Shown: positions 1-7,204 of the stretch, piece after piece
How the letters are laid out: every line of letters starts with the position of its first letter
Position numbering within the stretch: the stretch's first letter is position 1
Assembly (NCBI RefSeq): GCF_003047295.1
Contig: NZ_PZYZ01000002.1
Location: forward strand, 558,001-622,000
Length of the DNA stretch: 64,000 nt
Direction of reading: 5' to 3'
DNA from: Nocardioides sediminis
Lineage (GTDB): Bacteria; Actinomycetota; Actinomycetes; Propionibacteriales; Nocardioidaceae
Program-made: the position numbers and the translations under genes
Notes under the pieces: generated by a model
Database searches by the model: none
What the model saw: the letters and a program-made list of their open reading frames with translations, nothing else
Told to the model about the DNA's origin: nothing

Positions 1-326
1 GCAACAAGCGCGACCTGATCGTGGCGTTCGTCGACTCGCAGTCGGTCAGCGACGACGTGGGTGACGACTGGCGCGAGTTCATCAGCTCGCGCCGTGACGC
101 CGAGCTGGATGTACTCATCTCTGAGGAGACGCTCAAGCCTGACGAGACCCGTGCCTTCGTCGCTGGCGCGTTTCGTGACGGCGCCGTGCCGACGACCGGG
201 ACTGCGATCACGAAGATCCTCCCGCCGGCCTCGCGCTTCTCGAAGGACAACGACCACTCGGCTAAGAAGCAGCGGGTCCTCGGCAAGCTCGTGGAGTTCT
301 TCGAGCGGTATGTCGGCCTGCTGTGA
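1..326 (+). CDS. hsdR: Type I restriction enzyme HsdR, C-terminal fragment
   Basis: The reading frame is open at the left edge (first full codon at base 3) and ends at 326, so only the last ~107 residues are present. They include a VDSQSVSDDVGDDW stretch, an RAFVAGAFRDG motif, TGTAITKILPP and a closing FFERYVGLL. These match from memory the C-terminal helical region of HsdR, the motor/nuclease subunit of type I restriction-modification enzymes, which binds HsdM in the cytoplasm. Nuclease and helicase domains lie outside the window, and no hsdM or hsdS is visible to the right. The position next to a tRNA remnant suggests it belongs to an integrated island. A GTG at 21 exists but is internal to the frame, so it is unlikely to be the start. 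Confidence 0.85.
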   Translation, partial: NKRDLIVAFVDSQSVSDDVGDDWREFISSRRDAELDVLISEETLKPDETRAFVAGAFRDGAVPTTGTAITKILPPASRFSKDNDHSAKKQRVLGKLVEFFERYVGLL

Positions 327-745
327 CCGGCGAAGGCTCGTCCACAGGTGTGGCTCGCCCGTTCTGTCCCCACAGCTGAACCGGGAGGCACGCTGCTGGC
401 GGCAGCGGCGATCCAGGCTCGCGTCGTGCGCCCCACCTACACGGTCGTCCTCGCCGAGGCGCGCTCATGTCGCGCCGGCCTCGCTGACGCCGCCATATCT
501 GCATACTGCGCTGCCGCCTACGAGCGGCTCCTGATCGACCTCGTGTGCTCACTGATGACACCGGGCCGGCGACGTACCCGATCGTCGGCGTCAGCGTCGA
601 CGAACTGGCTAAGCGCGCTGAGCTCCCCTTGAGCTGCCTCACGGTCTACGGCGGCGAGTCACTCGGAGTCGAATGCTCATCGCGCGACTCCACGCCTGTG
701 CGCCCGGTTCCGCCCCCGGTGCGGGACCGGGTGACCTGCTGTCTG

Positions 746-772
746 ACGGTGGTGGTGAGTCACCACCACCGT
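746..772. repeat. Perfect inverted repeat, GAGTC centre
   Basis: Two 13-base arms (ACGGTGGTGGTGA and its complement) flank a single G. The middle five bases are GAGTC. First of a set of hairpins with unrelated arms but the same kind of centre. Confidence 0.75.
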
Positions 773-785
773 GCCCGCAGTCTCC

Positions 786-801
786 ACGACGCGCGCGTCG
801 T
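786..801. repeat. 16-base perfect palindrome
   Basis: ACGACGCG followed directly by its reverse complement, lying between two GAGTC-centred hairpins. It may be a loop or stem in the same structure, or a chance result of CG-rich composition. Confidence 0.5.
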
Positions 802-813
802 CCGACCCAATGG

Positions 814-842
814 ACCGGTTCCGGTGAGTCACCGGCACCGGT
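814..842. repeat. Inverted repeat, GAGTC centre (copy 2)
   Basis: Arms of 14 bases around a single G with one mismatch (13 of 14 pairs). The arm sequence ACCGGTTCCGGTGA differs from the first hairpin, yet the centre is again GTGAGTCAC. Confidence 0.7.
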
Positions 843-904
843 TGCTCGGTCGCGGCGATCCGCCGGAGCCAGGCGGGAGCGTGCCTGACGGCCCACCGCG
901 CGTC

Positions 905-929
905 CGGCTCCGTTGAATCAACAAAGCCG
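905..929. repeat. Broken hairpin with GAATC centre
   Basis: An inner GTTGA-A-TCAAC palindrome (912-922) sits inside outer CGGCT/AGCCG arms (905-909 and 925-929) with unpaired bases between them. The centre is GAATC, again of the form GANTC. Confidence 0.5.
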
Positions 930-936
930 CTTCTTC

Positions 937-961
937 CGGTCCCGGGGAGTCCCCGGGGCCG
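937..961. repeat. Inverted repeat, GAGTC centre (copy 3)
   Basis: Arms of 12 bases (one G-T pair) around a single G; the core is CCCGGGGA-G-TCCCCGGG. The arm sequence is different again while the GAGTC centre is kept. Confidence 0.7.
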
Positions 962-1363
962 TGCGGTCCCGCCATCGACCGCCGCGGCCCCACCTGCGCA
1001 GTCAGCGCACTCTGGCTGGCGGCAACGCGAGAGGTCATGCATCGAAGGTGTGCCTCGACGACGGCGGTGTCAACCGCGATCTCGTGGCCCTCGTCGAACA
1101 CCTCGAACTGTCCGAAGACAGTGCGAGACAACCGAAGACGACCGGGGACAAGCACCCGACTTCCTCCGGCGCCGGTTTCACGATTTGAACCGCCCCATCG
1201 CTTTGCCCATCGAAAACCCATCAGGGACAGGACGAAGGAGGTCGAGGTGACCGGAGGCAACCGGTACAGTGGAGATGTCGGCAACCGGCCGATCTACGTG
1301 TAGATCGAGTCAACCGGAGCTGACCGAAGACATTTCGAAGCAGCGGAAATCGGACCTGATCGT

Positions 1364-1401
1364 CCCAGAGGTCGCAGGTTCAAGTCCTGCCCCCGCTACC
1401 A
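1364..1401 (+). tRNA. tRNA 3' fragment (attachment-site remnant)
   Basis: The bases read as the 3' half of a tRNA: the end of an anticodon stem (CCCAG), a variable loop (AGGTC), a complete T arm (GCAGG-TTCAAGT-CCTGC), an acceptor 3' strand CCCCGCT, discriminator A and encoded CCA ending at 1401. No AGCGGGG acceptor 5' strand or D arm precedes it at the right distance, so it is not a working gene. The run resembles actinobacterial initiator tRNA-Met from memory, but the identity is uncertain. Such fragments are left when an integrase recombines in the 3' end of a tRNA gene. The intact copy would then lie left of the window. Confidence 0.6.
1387..1399. repeat. Left direct repeat flanking the IS
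   Basis: CTGCCCCCGCTAC, the last bases of the tRNA fragment, recurs exactly at 2741-2753 on the other side of the insertion sequence. This is consistent with a long target-site duplication. Confidence 0.65.
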
Positions 1402-1425
1402 ATGTGATGTCTCAGGACATCCCGG

Positions 1426-1459
1426 ACACCCGAACCCACGGAAACGTGGGTTCGGGTGT
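1426..1459 (-). terminator. Terminator-like hairpin after the transposase
   Basis: Perfect 15-base arms (ACACCCGAACCCACG and its complement) with a GAAA loop, four bases beyond the transposase stop codon on its strand. It lies just inside the left end of the element. Confidence 0.7.
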
Positions 1460-1462
1460 TCG

Positions 1463-2650
1463 TCATTTCGGGGTCTTGGGTTGGTAGTCCTTGGCGGTGT
1501 CGATGGTGAGCTCGCGGAGGAGTTCGCCGGTGATGGCGTTGATGACGCGCACGTCGAGGTCTTGGACGAGCAGGATGACGTGGGTTCGGGTGTGGGTTCG
1601 TCCGATGCCGATGTGGCGGAGCTGCCCGTGGATGCGCAGGGTGACGGTGCCGGACTTGTCGACGATGTCGTGCCGGATCCGGTCGTGGGTGTCGGTGTCG
1701 CGGCTGGGGCCTGGCAGCGCCTTTGGCATGGTGTCGTAGAGCGCGGCAGGGGTGGCGCGGTGTGGCAGCGAGCGGTGGGGCCGGGTGGTGTTGTACTCGT
1801 GCCGGAACCGGTCCAGCAGCGCTTGTAGCCCGGCGATGGTGGCGGGCTGGTCGGGCTGGGCGCGAAGCCAGTTCTTCATCGTCTGCTGGAAGCGTTCGAC
1901 CTTGCCGCAGGTGGTGGGGTGGTTGGGTCGCGAGTTCTTCTGCGCTACGTGCCAGTCGCGGAGTTGTTGTTCGAAGCCGTTGCGGCCGCCTCGGCGTCCG
2001 ATGCTGGCCAGGCGGACGGTGTAGACCATGCCGTTGTCGGTGAGGGTCGCTGCGGGGATGCCGTGCTGACCTGCGGTTTTGCGGAAGGTGTCCTTCACGA
2101 TGGGGGTGGTGATCGCCCGGTGTGCGCTCACGTGCAGGGCGTAGCGGGTGCAGTCGTCGAGCCAGGTGATGATCTCCACGCCCTTGGGGAAGGTCGCGGT
2201 GTCGGTGAGCGGGTAGTGGGTGAAGTCGGACTGCCAGCACTCGTTCGGCATCGCGGCTTCGAACCGGAGGTAGGAGGACTTCGGCTTCTTCCGCGGCTCG
2301 GGGGTGACCGCACCGTGGCGAGTCAGGATTCGGTGGATCGTGGCCCGTGACAGGGTCACGGCGTGGTGCTGGGCCAGGTGCCAGCAGATGGTCTCGGCGC
2401 CGGCGTCGTGACCGGCCTCGAGGAGCTGCTTGCGCACAGTGAGGACCAGGTCGACGGTCGCGGGCGGGGTCGCTCCCGGCGAGGTTCTCGGGGCCTTGGA
2501 GCGGAGTTCGAAGGCGGCATCGCCTTCGGCTCGGTAGCGGGCCAGGAGCTCGTAGAGCCAGGAGCGGGACACCCCGTAGGCCGCGACGACCTCGGCGACG
2601 GGTCGCTTCTCCATGACAACGGCGGTGATGACCAGGCGTGCCTTCGACAT
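1463..2650 (-). CDS. IS481-family transposase
   Basis: A 395-residue DDE transposase that catalyses strand transfer of the surrounding element. The N-terminal ~60 residues carry a helix-turn-helix (VAEVVAAYGVSRSWLYELLARY), followed by a second winged-helix-like part (residues ~65-115). The integrase core has WQSDFT (D142), LTDNGMVYT (D205) and GKVERFQQT (E252), the expected catalytic triad, and the IS481-typical NTTRPHRSL motif follows. A C-terminal extension of ~90 residues (HIGIGRTH, ITGELLREL) is also usual for this group. The ATG at 2650 is used. Length is complete for the family and no frameshift is seen. Confidence 0.93.
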   Translation of the reverse strand: MSKARLVITAVVMEKRPVAEVVAAYGVSRSWLYELLARYRAEGDAAFELRSKAPRTSPGATPPATVDLVLTVRKQLLEAGHDAGAETICWHLAQHHAVTLSRATIHRILTRHGAVTPEPRKKPKSSYLRFEAAMPNECWQSDFTHYPLTDTATFPKGVEIITWLDDCTRYALHVSAHRAITTPIVKDTFRKTAGQHGIPAATLTDNGMVYTVRLASIGRRGGRNGFEQQLRDWHVAQKNSRPNHPTTCGKVERFQQTMKNWLRAQPDQPATIAGLQALLDRFRHEYNTTRPHRSLPHRATPAALYDTMPKALPGPSRDTDTHDRIRHDIVDKSGTVTLRIHGQLRHIGIGRTHTRTHVILLVQDLDVRVINAITGELLRELTIDTAKDYQPKTPK

Positions 2651-2675
2651 GGCTGAGCATCAGCGCGGTGTTGCC

Positions 2676-2740
2676 GATGTCCTGAGACATCTGTCCGGGA
2701 TGTCGTGAGACAGGTGTCCGGGATGTCCTGAACCAGCACA
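2676..2740. repeat. Sub-terminal tandem repeats of the IS
   Basis: Two 23-base units (2676-2698, 2699-2721) and a third partial unit (2722-2740) each begin GATGTCxTGA; the first two end GTCCGG. The third forms the right inverted repeat. They lie upstream of the transposase start and could be transposase-binding iterons that also repress its promoter. Confidence 0.6.
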
Positions 2741-2753
2741 CTGCCCCCGCTAC
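2741..2753. repeat. Right direct repeat flanking the IS
   Basis: Exact second copy of CTGCCCCCGCTAC. The next bases (AAATCC) lack the second C of the tRNA CCA, so the copies diverge right after the repeat. Confidence 0.65.
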
Positions 2754-2758
2754 AAATC

Positions 2759-2795
2759 CGAAAGGCCCTCACAGTCTGACTGTGAGGGCCTTTCG
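2759..2795. terminator. Bidirectional terminator hairpin
   Basis: Eighteen-base arms with a single-base centre (T2777), including the core AAAGGCCCTCACAGTC and its complement, then TTTCGC. It lies 32 bases after the DUF4386 gene on the minus strand and also just after the tRNA 3' end on the plus strand, so it may once have terminated the tRNA gene. A near copy lies at 6731-6764. Confidence 0.75.
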
Positions 2796-2827
2796 CATGT
2801 GCGCGACCACGACTGGCCGCAACGTCG

Positions 2828-3580
2828 TCACTCCGGGGTCCGGGCGGGGGTCCTGAAGCCCTTGACGACGAGGTAGATGCCCAGGCCGAGCTCCCAGAAG
2901 AACTCGGGAGTGGCTGAGAGCGTCTGGACCGCACCGCCAGGCTCGATGAGGCCGAGGATGGCGGCGGAGCCGGTGGCGATGAGGAAGGGGCCGCCGATGA
3001 GGCCGAGCACGGCGAGCCGGCGGGGCACCAGACCGGTGCGCCACATCATCCAGCCGAGGATGAGGCCGTTGCCGACTCCGACGACGAGCTGGGGCCCCAG
3101 GTTGAACGTCCACTCCTGCATGGCCAGGAACGCGTCCCCGACGGTGGCCAGGCCGGCGGCGGACTGCTCGTCGGCAGCCGCGTAGTCCTGCCGCAGCGTG
3201 ACCACGGTGAGGACGGCGAGGATGCCGACGCCGATGAAGACGGACTCCATGATGCGGGCGGCGATGAAGCTGAGGCCGAGGTTGGGGTACCGGTGCCTGA
3301 CGACGGTGTACATCGCCGTGGCTGTACCGATGTTGGCGATGATGAGGATCGCCTCGGCGAACGCGCCCCACAGGACGCGGGAGTCCTGGCCCGGGCCGGT
3401 GACGTAGTTCCCGTCGAACAGCGGCGGGTAGAACCCGACCTTGGCGGCGATCGAGGTGACGTAGGTGACGATGAAGAGCCAGCCGACGATGGTGGCGGCG
3501 CGGCGTGTCGGGTCGAACGTCGTCCGGCGTGTGGCGGCTGGCTCACGGGCGGGCTTTCGGGTGCGCTGGATGGTGGTCAT
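2828..3580 (-). CDS. DUF4386 family membrane protein
   Basis: A 250-residue integral membrane protein with about six to seven hydrophobic segments (for example IVGWLFIVTYVTSIA, AILIIANIGTATAM, FIGVGILAVLTVVTL). The layout and FAEAILIIANIGTA, RIMESVFIGVG and FNLGPQLVVG motifs match DUF4386 proteins from memory; their biochemical role is unknown. The start at 3580 is chosen because AGGAGG lies at the right distance upstream; a longer frame would begin with an untypical leader. It is the last gene of a minus-strand run after a small protein and a LuxR regulator, so the regulator probably controls it. Confidence 0.8.
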   Translation of the reverse strand: MTTIQRTRKPAREPAATRRTTFDPTRRAATIVGWLFIVTYVTSIAAKVGFYPPLFDGNYVTGPGQDSRVLWGAFAEAILIIANIGTATAMYTVVRHRYPNLGLSFIAARIMESVFIGVGILAVLTVVTLRQDYAAADEQSAAGLATVGDAFLAMQEWTFNLGPQLVVGVGNGLILGWMMWRTGLVPRRLAVLGLIGGPFLIATGSAAILGLIEPGGAVQTLSATPEFFWELGLGIYLVVKGFRTPARTPE

Positions 3581-3620
3581 CTGGGCCTCCTGGGTGTGTT
3601 GACGAGTGCTGTGGACGGGC

Positions 3621-3884
3621 TCAGGCACCGGGGCCGGGTTCGGTCCGGGTGACGGAGAGGAGCGGGACCCCGAGGTCGCGCAGCTTGTGCAGCAGTCCGT
3701 GCAAGGCCGCCTGGTCGGTGACGGGGCCCCGCAGGGCCGTCGTGCCGTCGTCGGCTCGACACAGGTCGAGGCCGTCGAACCAGGCCGCCCAGCGGTCGTC
3801 GAGCCGGCCGTGGACGCGGATCTCGTACCAGTCCCCGCTGTACCGGCCGGTGGCCGGTTCGCGAGGGGTGTCGCTGCTGCTCAT
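3621..3884 (-). CDS. Small conserved-looking protein
   Basis: An 87-residue soluble protein of unknown function. It contains a GDWYEIRVHGRLDDRWAAWF stretch, then a short segment with LRGPVTDQAALHGLLHKLRDLGVPLLSV, which looks like an alpha/beta fold of two strands and a helix. There is no signal peptide or membrane segment. It lies 40 bases before the DUF4386 gene and after the LuxR regulator, separated from the latter by a strong palindrome, so it should share a promoter with the DUF4386 gene. The codon usage is like its neighbours. I do not recognise the family by name. Confidence 0.7.
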   Translation of the reverse strand: MSSSDTPREPATGRYSGDWYEIRVHGRLDDRWAAWFDGLDLCRADDGTTALRGPVTDQAALHGLLHKLRDLGVPLLSVTRTEPGPGA

Positions 3885-3918
3885 GGCGCGACGCTAGGAA
3901 CGCACCTGATGAGAGCGC

Positions 3919-3936
3919 GTCATCACAGGTGATGAC
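3919..3936. promoter_or_regulatory. Palindromic operator candidate
   Basis: GTCATCAC-AG-GTGATGAC, two perfect 8-base arms. A further GTGATGA half site follows at 3941. It lies 35 bases upstream of the small gene, between it and the LuxR regulator, and is a good candidate binding site for that regulator. Confidence 0.6.
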
Positions 3937-3983
3937 AGCGGTGATGAACCTCGTCAGGCGCCGTCGACCGCGTCCGGGCGGGG

Positions 3984-6692
3984 TCAGAGGCGCAGCTGGT
4001 GCGCGCGACGGACTGCGGCGCGGCGGTTGTTGACTCCGAGCTTCATGTAGATCCGTTGCGTGTGCGTGCGGACGGTGGGCAGCGACACGTTGAGGTGACG
4101 GGCGATGGCGGGACCGTCGAGCTCTGAGCCGAGCAGGCGCAGCACGTCGAGCTCGCGACTGCTGAGCGGCACGATCAGAGGCAGGCCACCCTCAGCCTCC
4201 GGCGCCGCCCCTCGCGACGCGACCGGCCCGCCGCCGCGCGCGGCAGCCACCGCAGTTGCGAACGCGGACCCGTCGGGCAGGAGGGCGAGGAGGTCCTGGA
4301 CCCGGGGCCCGGCATCGAGGAACGGGCGCACCCAGCCCACGGGCTGCGCGAGGTTCCTCGCGTCCATCAGGCAGGCGAGGGCTTCCCCTGCGTGACCGGC
4401 AGTGTCAGCGGTCAGGGCCAGCAGGATGGAGGTCTGGACGATGGTGGCGGTGCGAGAACCGGCGACGGCGGAGTCTCGGAGCCGGGTCAGCGAGGTGGCC
4501 GCCATCTCCAGCTTCGCCGGGTCGCCCGTCGTCAGGTGCTCGGCCAGCAGGAGCCACGCGAACGTGACATGTTCGTACTCGTGCAGGTAGTCCGCGTCGT
4601 CCTCGGTCGCAACGCCGGCCTCAGCGGCCCACCGGCGCGCGGCGGCGAGGTCGCCGTGGCGGATGTGCAGCCTGGCACGTACGGCGGGCACGGGCCGGAC
4701 GTTCGGGAGGAAGTCGCTGTTGAAGAGACGCTCGGCCTCGGCCAGCAGCGCGTCTGCGGCCTCGTGGTCGCCGTCCTGTTCGCGCAGCGCGGCCATCCCG
4801 ACGCGCCACCGGTAGGGCTGCTGGGGGAGGCCGACGTCGTCACCGAGGTCGCCGGCAGCCCGCAGGTGCTCCGCAGCCTCGACGGACTCGCCGCGTTCCC
4901 AGGCCACCCGCGCCAACGCCACCCGCATGTCCGCCGTCCCACGCACGACACCTGACTGCGACCTGTCCCGGGCAGCGTCGGCGAGCCCGAGCGCGTCCTG
5001 TGCCGTGCGGTGCGCTTCGTCGAGGTTGCCCAGCTCCAGCTCGAGGTCGACGAGCGCGATCGCGCAGCCCAGTGCATCCGAGACGTGGTCAAGCGCCGCG
5101 AGTCCTCGTGCGGCCGCCCGGTAGCCGTCCCTTGCGGCCACGAGGTCGCCGGTCGCCCACGACGCCAATCCCTTCAGCGCGGACGCGGATGCAACCGTCA
5201 GCCGGTCCGACGCGCCCGCCCGGTCCAGCGCGATGTCGGCGTGCTGGAGTGTCGCTCGCAGGTCGCCGGCCACCAGAGCGAGGCCAGAGCGATGGGTCGC
5301 CACTGCCGCGGGAAGTCGTCGCCACTCGGTCTCGTCTCGCACCACCACGTCCACCGGCGGCGACGCCAAGGTCGCCTCGATGGCGTCGAGGCGCTCGCTC
5401 ACACCGTCGAAGACATTGCTGGCCATGAGTGCACCGACCAGGTTGCTGGCCAGGACCGGACGGCACGCCAGGACCTCCGGTGGCACCGCCGGCACCCAGC
5501 TCCGCAGCACCTGCTCGGCCCGCCGCCGCCGCAGGTCGGGGGTCGCCACCTCGATGAGGTCCGCGGCACGGTCCACGTCGCCGGCCGCGAAGGCGTGACG
5601 TACCGCCGCCTCCACGTCCCCCGCCCGCTCGTACCAGGCGCTGGCCCGCCCGTGCAGGATCGCAACGTCAGCGGGACGCTCGGCCAGCAGCCGCACCTGC
5701 AGCACGTCTGCGAACAGGTGGTGGTAGCGGTACCAGCGGCGGTGGTCGTCCAGCGGCACCAGGGGGAGGTTGCGTCGTTCCAGCTGCTCGAGCACAGCAC
5801 TCCCCGCCACGCCGTCGACGGGGCCGGTGACCGCGTCGCACAGTGGGCCGGACAGCCTGTCCAGCACCGAGGTGTCCAGCAGGAACCGGCGCAGGGGGCC
5901 GGGTTGCTTGTCGAGCACCTCGTCAGCCAGGAAGTCGACGACGAACCGGTCGTCGCCGGCGAACGAGGCGATGAACCGCGACGAGTCGTCCCGGCCGTGC
6001 AACGACACTGCCGCCAGTTGCAGCGCGGCCGCCCACCCTTCGGTCCGTGCTTCCAACGTCTCCACGTCCGACGCGGTCAACCCGAGGCCATGGACTTGGT
6101 TCAAGTAGTCGCCGGCCTCGGCGGTGGTGAACCGCAGGTCGGCAGCCCGGAGCTCGACCAGCTCGCCCCGAGCGCGAAGCCGCGACAACGGCAGCGCCGG
6201 ATCTGCTCGCGTCCCCAGGACGAGCCGAAGCTGCGGCGGCCGGTGCTGCAGGAGCATCGCGACGGTCTCGCTGACCTCGGGAGTGTCGGCGAGGTGGTAG
6301 TCGTCGAGCACCAGGGTCACGTCCTCGGCACGGACACTCAGCTCGTTCACCAGGTCCGCCACGACATCTGCCAGGGCGACGCCGGCTGACTCCAAGCGGC
6401 CCAGCGCGGTGGCGGCGCACCCCGGGCTCACGGCGTCGAGGGCGTGGAGGACGTAGGTCCAGAAGCGGGAGGCGTCGCCGTCCCTGCTGTCCAGGGACAC
6501 CCACGCCACCGGGTCTGCATCGCCGAAGGCAGAGGCGAGCAGCGTCGTCTTCCCGAAGCCAGCGGGCGCAGACACCAGGACCAGAGCGGCCTCGTGGGCG
6601 CGCTGAAGCGCTCCGGTCAGACGGGCTCGGGCCACCAGCCCCGACCGGGGACTGGGCAGCACGAGCTTGGTCTGCACCAGGGCGTCAGCCAT
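3984..6692 (-). CDS. LuxR-family ATP-dependent (MalT-like) regulator
   Basis: A 902-residue transcription activator of the STAND/LAL type. The N-terminus has TKLVLPSPR typical of MalT, Walker A SAPAGFGKTT (41-50) and Walker B TLVLDDYH (126-133). The middle ~500 residues are helical repeats of TPR-like character. The C-terminal ~60 residues form a LuxR helix-turn-helix (LSSRELDVLRLL, then VRTHTQRIYMKLGVNNR). Such proteins bind an inducer and ATP, oligomerise and activate promoters. The ATG at 6692 has GGGAGGAG upstream and is preferred to a TTG 18 bases earlier. Downstream on the same strand are the small protein and the DUF4386 gene, the likely targets. Confidence 0.9.
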   Translation of the reverse strand: MADALVQTKLVLPSPRSGLVARARLTGALQRAHEAALVLVSAPAGFGKTTLLASAFGDADPVAWVSLDSRDGDASRFWTYVLHALDAVSPGCAATALGRLESAGVALADVVADLVNELSVRAEDVTLVLDDYHLADTPEVSETVAMLLQHRPPQLRLVLGTRADPALPLSRLRARGELVELRAADLRFTTAEAGDYLNQVHGLGLTASDVETLEARTEGWAAALQLAAVSLHGRDDSSRFIASFAGDDRFVVDFLADEVLDKQPGPLRRFLLDTSVLDRLSGPLCDAVTGPVDGVAGSAVLEQLERRNLPLVPLDDHRRWYRYHHLFADVLQVRLLAERPADVAILHGRASAWYERAGDVEAAVRHAFAAGDVDRAADLIEVATPDLRRRRAEQVLRSWVPAVPPEVLACRPVLASNLVGALMASNVFDGVSERLDAIEATLASPPVDVVVRDETEWRRLPAAVATHRSGLALVAGDLRATLQHADIALDRAGASDRLTVASASALKGLASWATGDLVAARDGYRAAARGLAALDHVSDALGCAIALVDLELELGNLDEAHRTAQDALGLADAARDRSQSGVVRGTADMRVALARVAWERGESVEAAEHLRAAGDLGDDVGLPQQPYRWRVGMAALREQDGDHEAADALLAEAERLFNSDFLPNVRPVPAVRARLHIRHGDLAAARRWAAEAGVATEDDADYLHEYEHVTFAWLLLAEHLTTGDPAKLEMAATSLTRLRDSAVAGSRTATIVQTSILLALTADTAGHAGEALACLMDARNLAQPVGWVRPFLDAGPRVQDLLALLPDGSAFATAVAAARGGGPVASRGAAPEAEGGLPLIVPLSSRELDVLRLLGSELDGPAIARHLNVSLPTVRTHTQRIYMKLGVNNRRAAVRRAHQLRL

Positions 6693-6730
6693 CGGCGCTC
6701 CTCCCAGCAAGCCTCCTCGACAGCGTGCTC

Positions 6731-6764
6731 GAAGGCCCTCACAGTCCGACTGTGACGGTCCTTC
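6731..6764. terminator. Imperfect terminator hairpin, copy of 2759-2795
   Basis: The 49 bases 6732-6780 match 2762-2810 at 42 positions, including the CCCTCACAGTC/GACTGTGA stem and a trailing GTGCGC-ACCAC. The arms here are less perfect. It follows the small gene at 6786-6980 on the minus strand, so it can end that transcript. Confidence 0.6.
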
Positions 6765-6785
6765 GGACGTGCGCCACCACTCGGG

Positions 6786-6980
6786 TCAGTCGGCGCGCTC
6801 GGTCCGCTCCTGCTCGGCGATCCGGGTCTCCTCGTTGAGCTCGTGGTACTGCTCCGCGCTCAGGTAGCGCTTCATGGCCGCCTCGACCGCACTCGTCGAC
6901 GACGTGCGCGGCGCCGAGGCGACACGGTCCCGCGCCTCGCGGGCCGCCTTCATCGCCTCTGCCTTCGACATGTCGCTCAT
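6786..6980 (-). CDS. Small helical protein, unknown function
   Basis: A 64-residue hydrophilic protein that begins MSDMSKAEAMKAAREA and ends EETRIAEQERTERAD. Composition suggests two helices; a central AAMKRYLSAEQYHELNEE segment is the most structured part. There is no signal or membrane segment. The start at 6980 has GGAGGTGA eight bases upstream, much better than a GTG 63 bases earlier. It is divergent from the F420-type oxidoreductase gene and separated from the LuxR gene by a hairpin. I do not recognise it; a regulatory or stress role cannot be read from sequence. Confidence 0.65.
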   Translation of the reverse strand: MSDMSKAEAMKAAREARDRVASAPRTSSTSAVEAAMKRYLSAEQYHELNEETRIAEQERTERAD

Positions 6981-7204
6981 GACGTCACCTCCTCGTCCCA
7001 CCGTCCAGCGAACGCCTCGCGGTCGCGGGTGGGCAGGGGCCATCGACCTCTGGTGGGGAGCAGTTGGTCACGCGCGCCGGCGACCGGGCGGAGGCCCCCT
7101 GACATGCCGAGCGTTGATGAACGCACAGCCCCGATCTCCCTCTCGCCTGCAGGCCGTGGGCTGGAATGGAATCGTCACCCGCATCCCGACACGAAGGAGC
7201 AGCG

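Larger units (their letters stand above)
327..1363. other. Gene-poor junction region with hairpins
   Basis: About 1 kb without a convincing gene. The open frames here overlap in several phases, have odd composition and show no recognisable family. What can be seen is a cluster of inverted repeats between 746 and 961 (listed separately), a 16-base palindrome-like site at 1291-1306 (arms GATCTAC/GTAGATC with a 2-base centre), and three copies of a CAACCGG motif between 1258 and 1316. The stretch ends at a tRNA 3' fragment. It looks like non-coding island-end DNA. Confidence 0.5.
1403..2740. mobile_element. IS481-family insertion sequence, complete
   Basis: A 1338-bp element. Its ends are 25-base imperfect inverted repeats (1403-1427 and 2716-2740) that both start TGTG and share TCAGGACATCCCGGAC. 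It carries one transposase gene on the minus strand, a hairpin terminator after that gene, and tandem sub-terminal repeats before it. A 13-base direct repeat flanks it (1387-1399, 2741-2753). The left copy is the tRNA 3' end, so the element sits exactly at the edge of the tRNA fragment. The open transposase frame and intact ends suggest recent insertion. The IS481 assignment rests on the single-frame DDE transposase and terminal TGT. Confidence 0.85.

Noticed and set aside
545-916. Possible protein with repeated VSHHHR/VSHRHR segments
   Set aside because: The repeats come from the GAGTC-centred hairpins read in frame. Both strands give similar false repeats and no family is seen.
1341-1401. 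Complete but short tRNA starting at AGCGG
   Set aside because: Only about 60 bases and no D arm or normal anticodon stem; better explained as a 3' fragment.
1380-2741. 453-codon frame across the IS on the minus strand
   Set aside because: It is out of frame with the DDE transposase and lacks its motifs.
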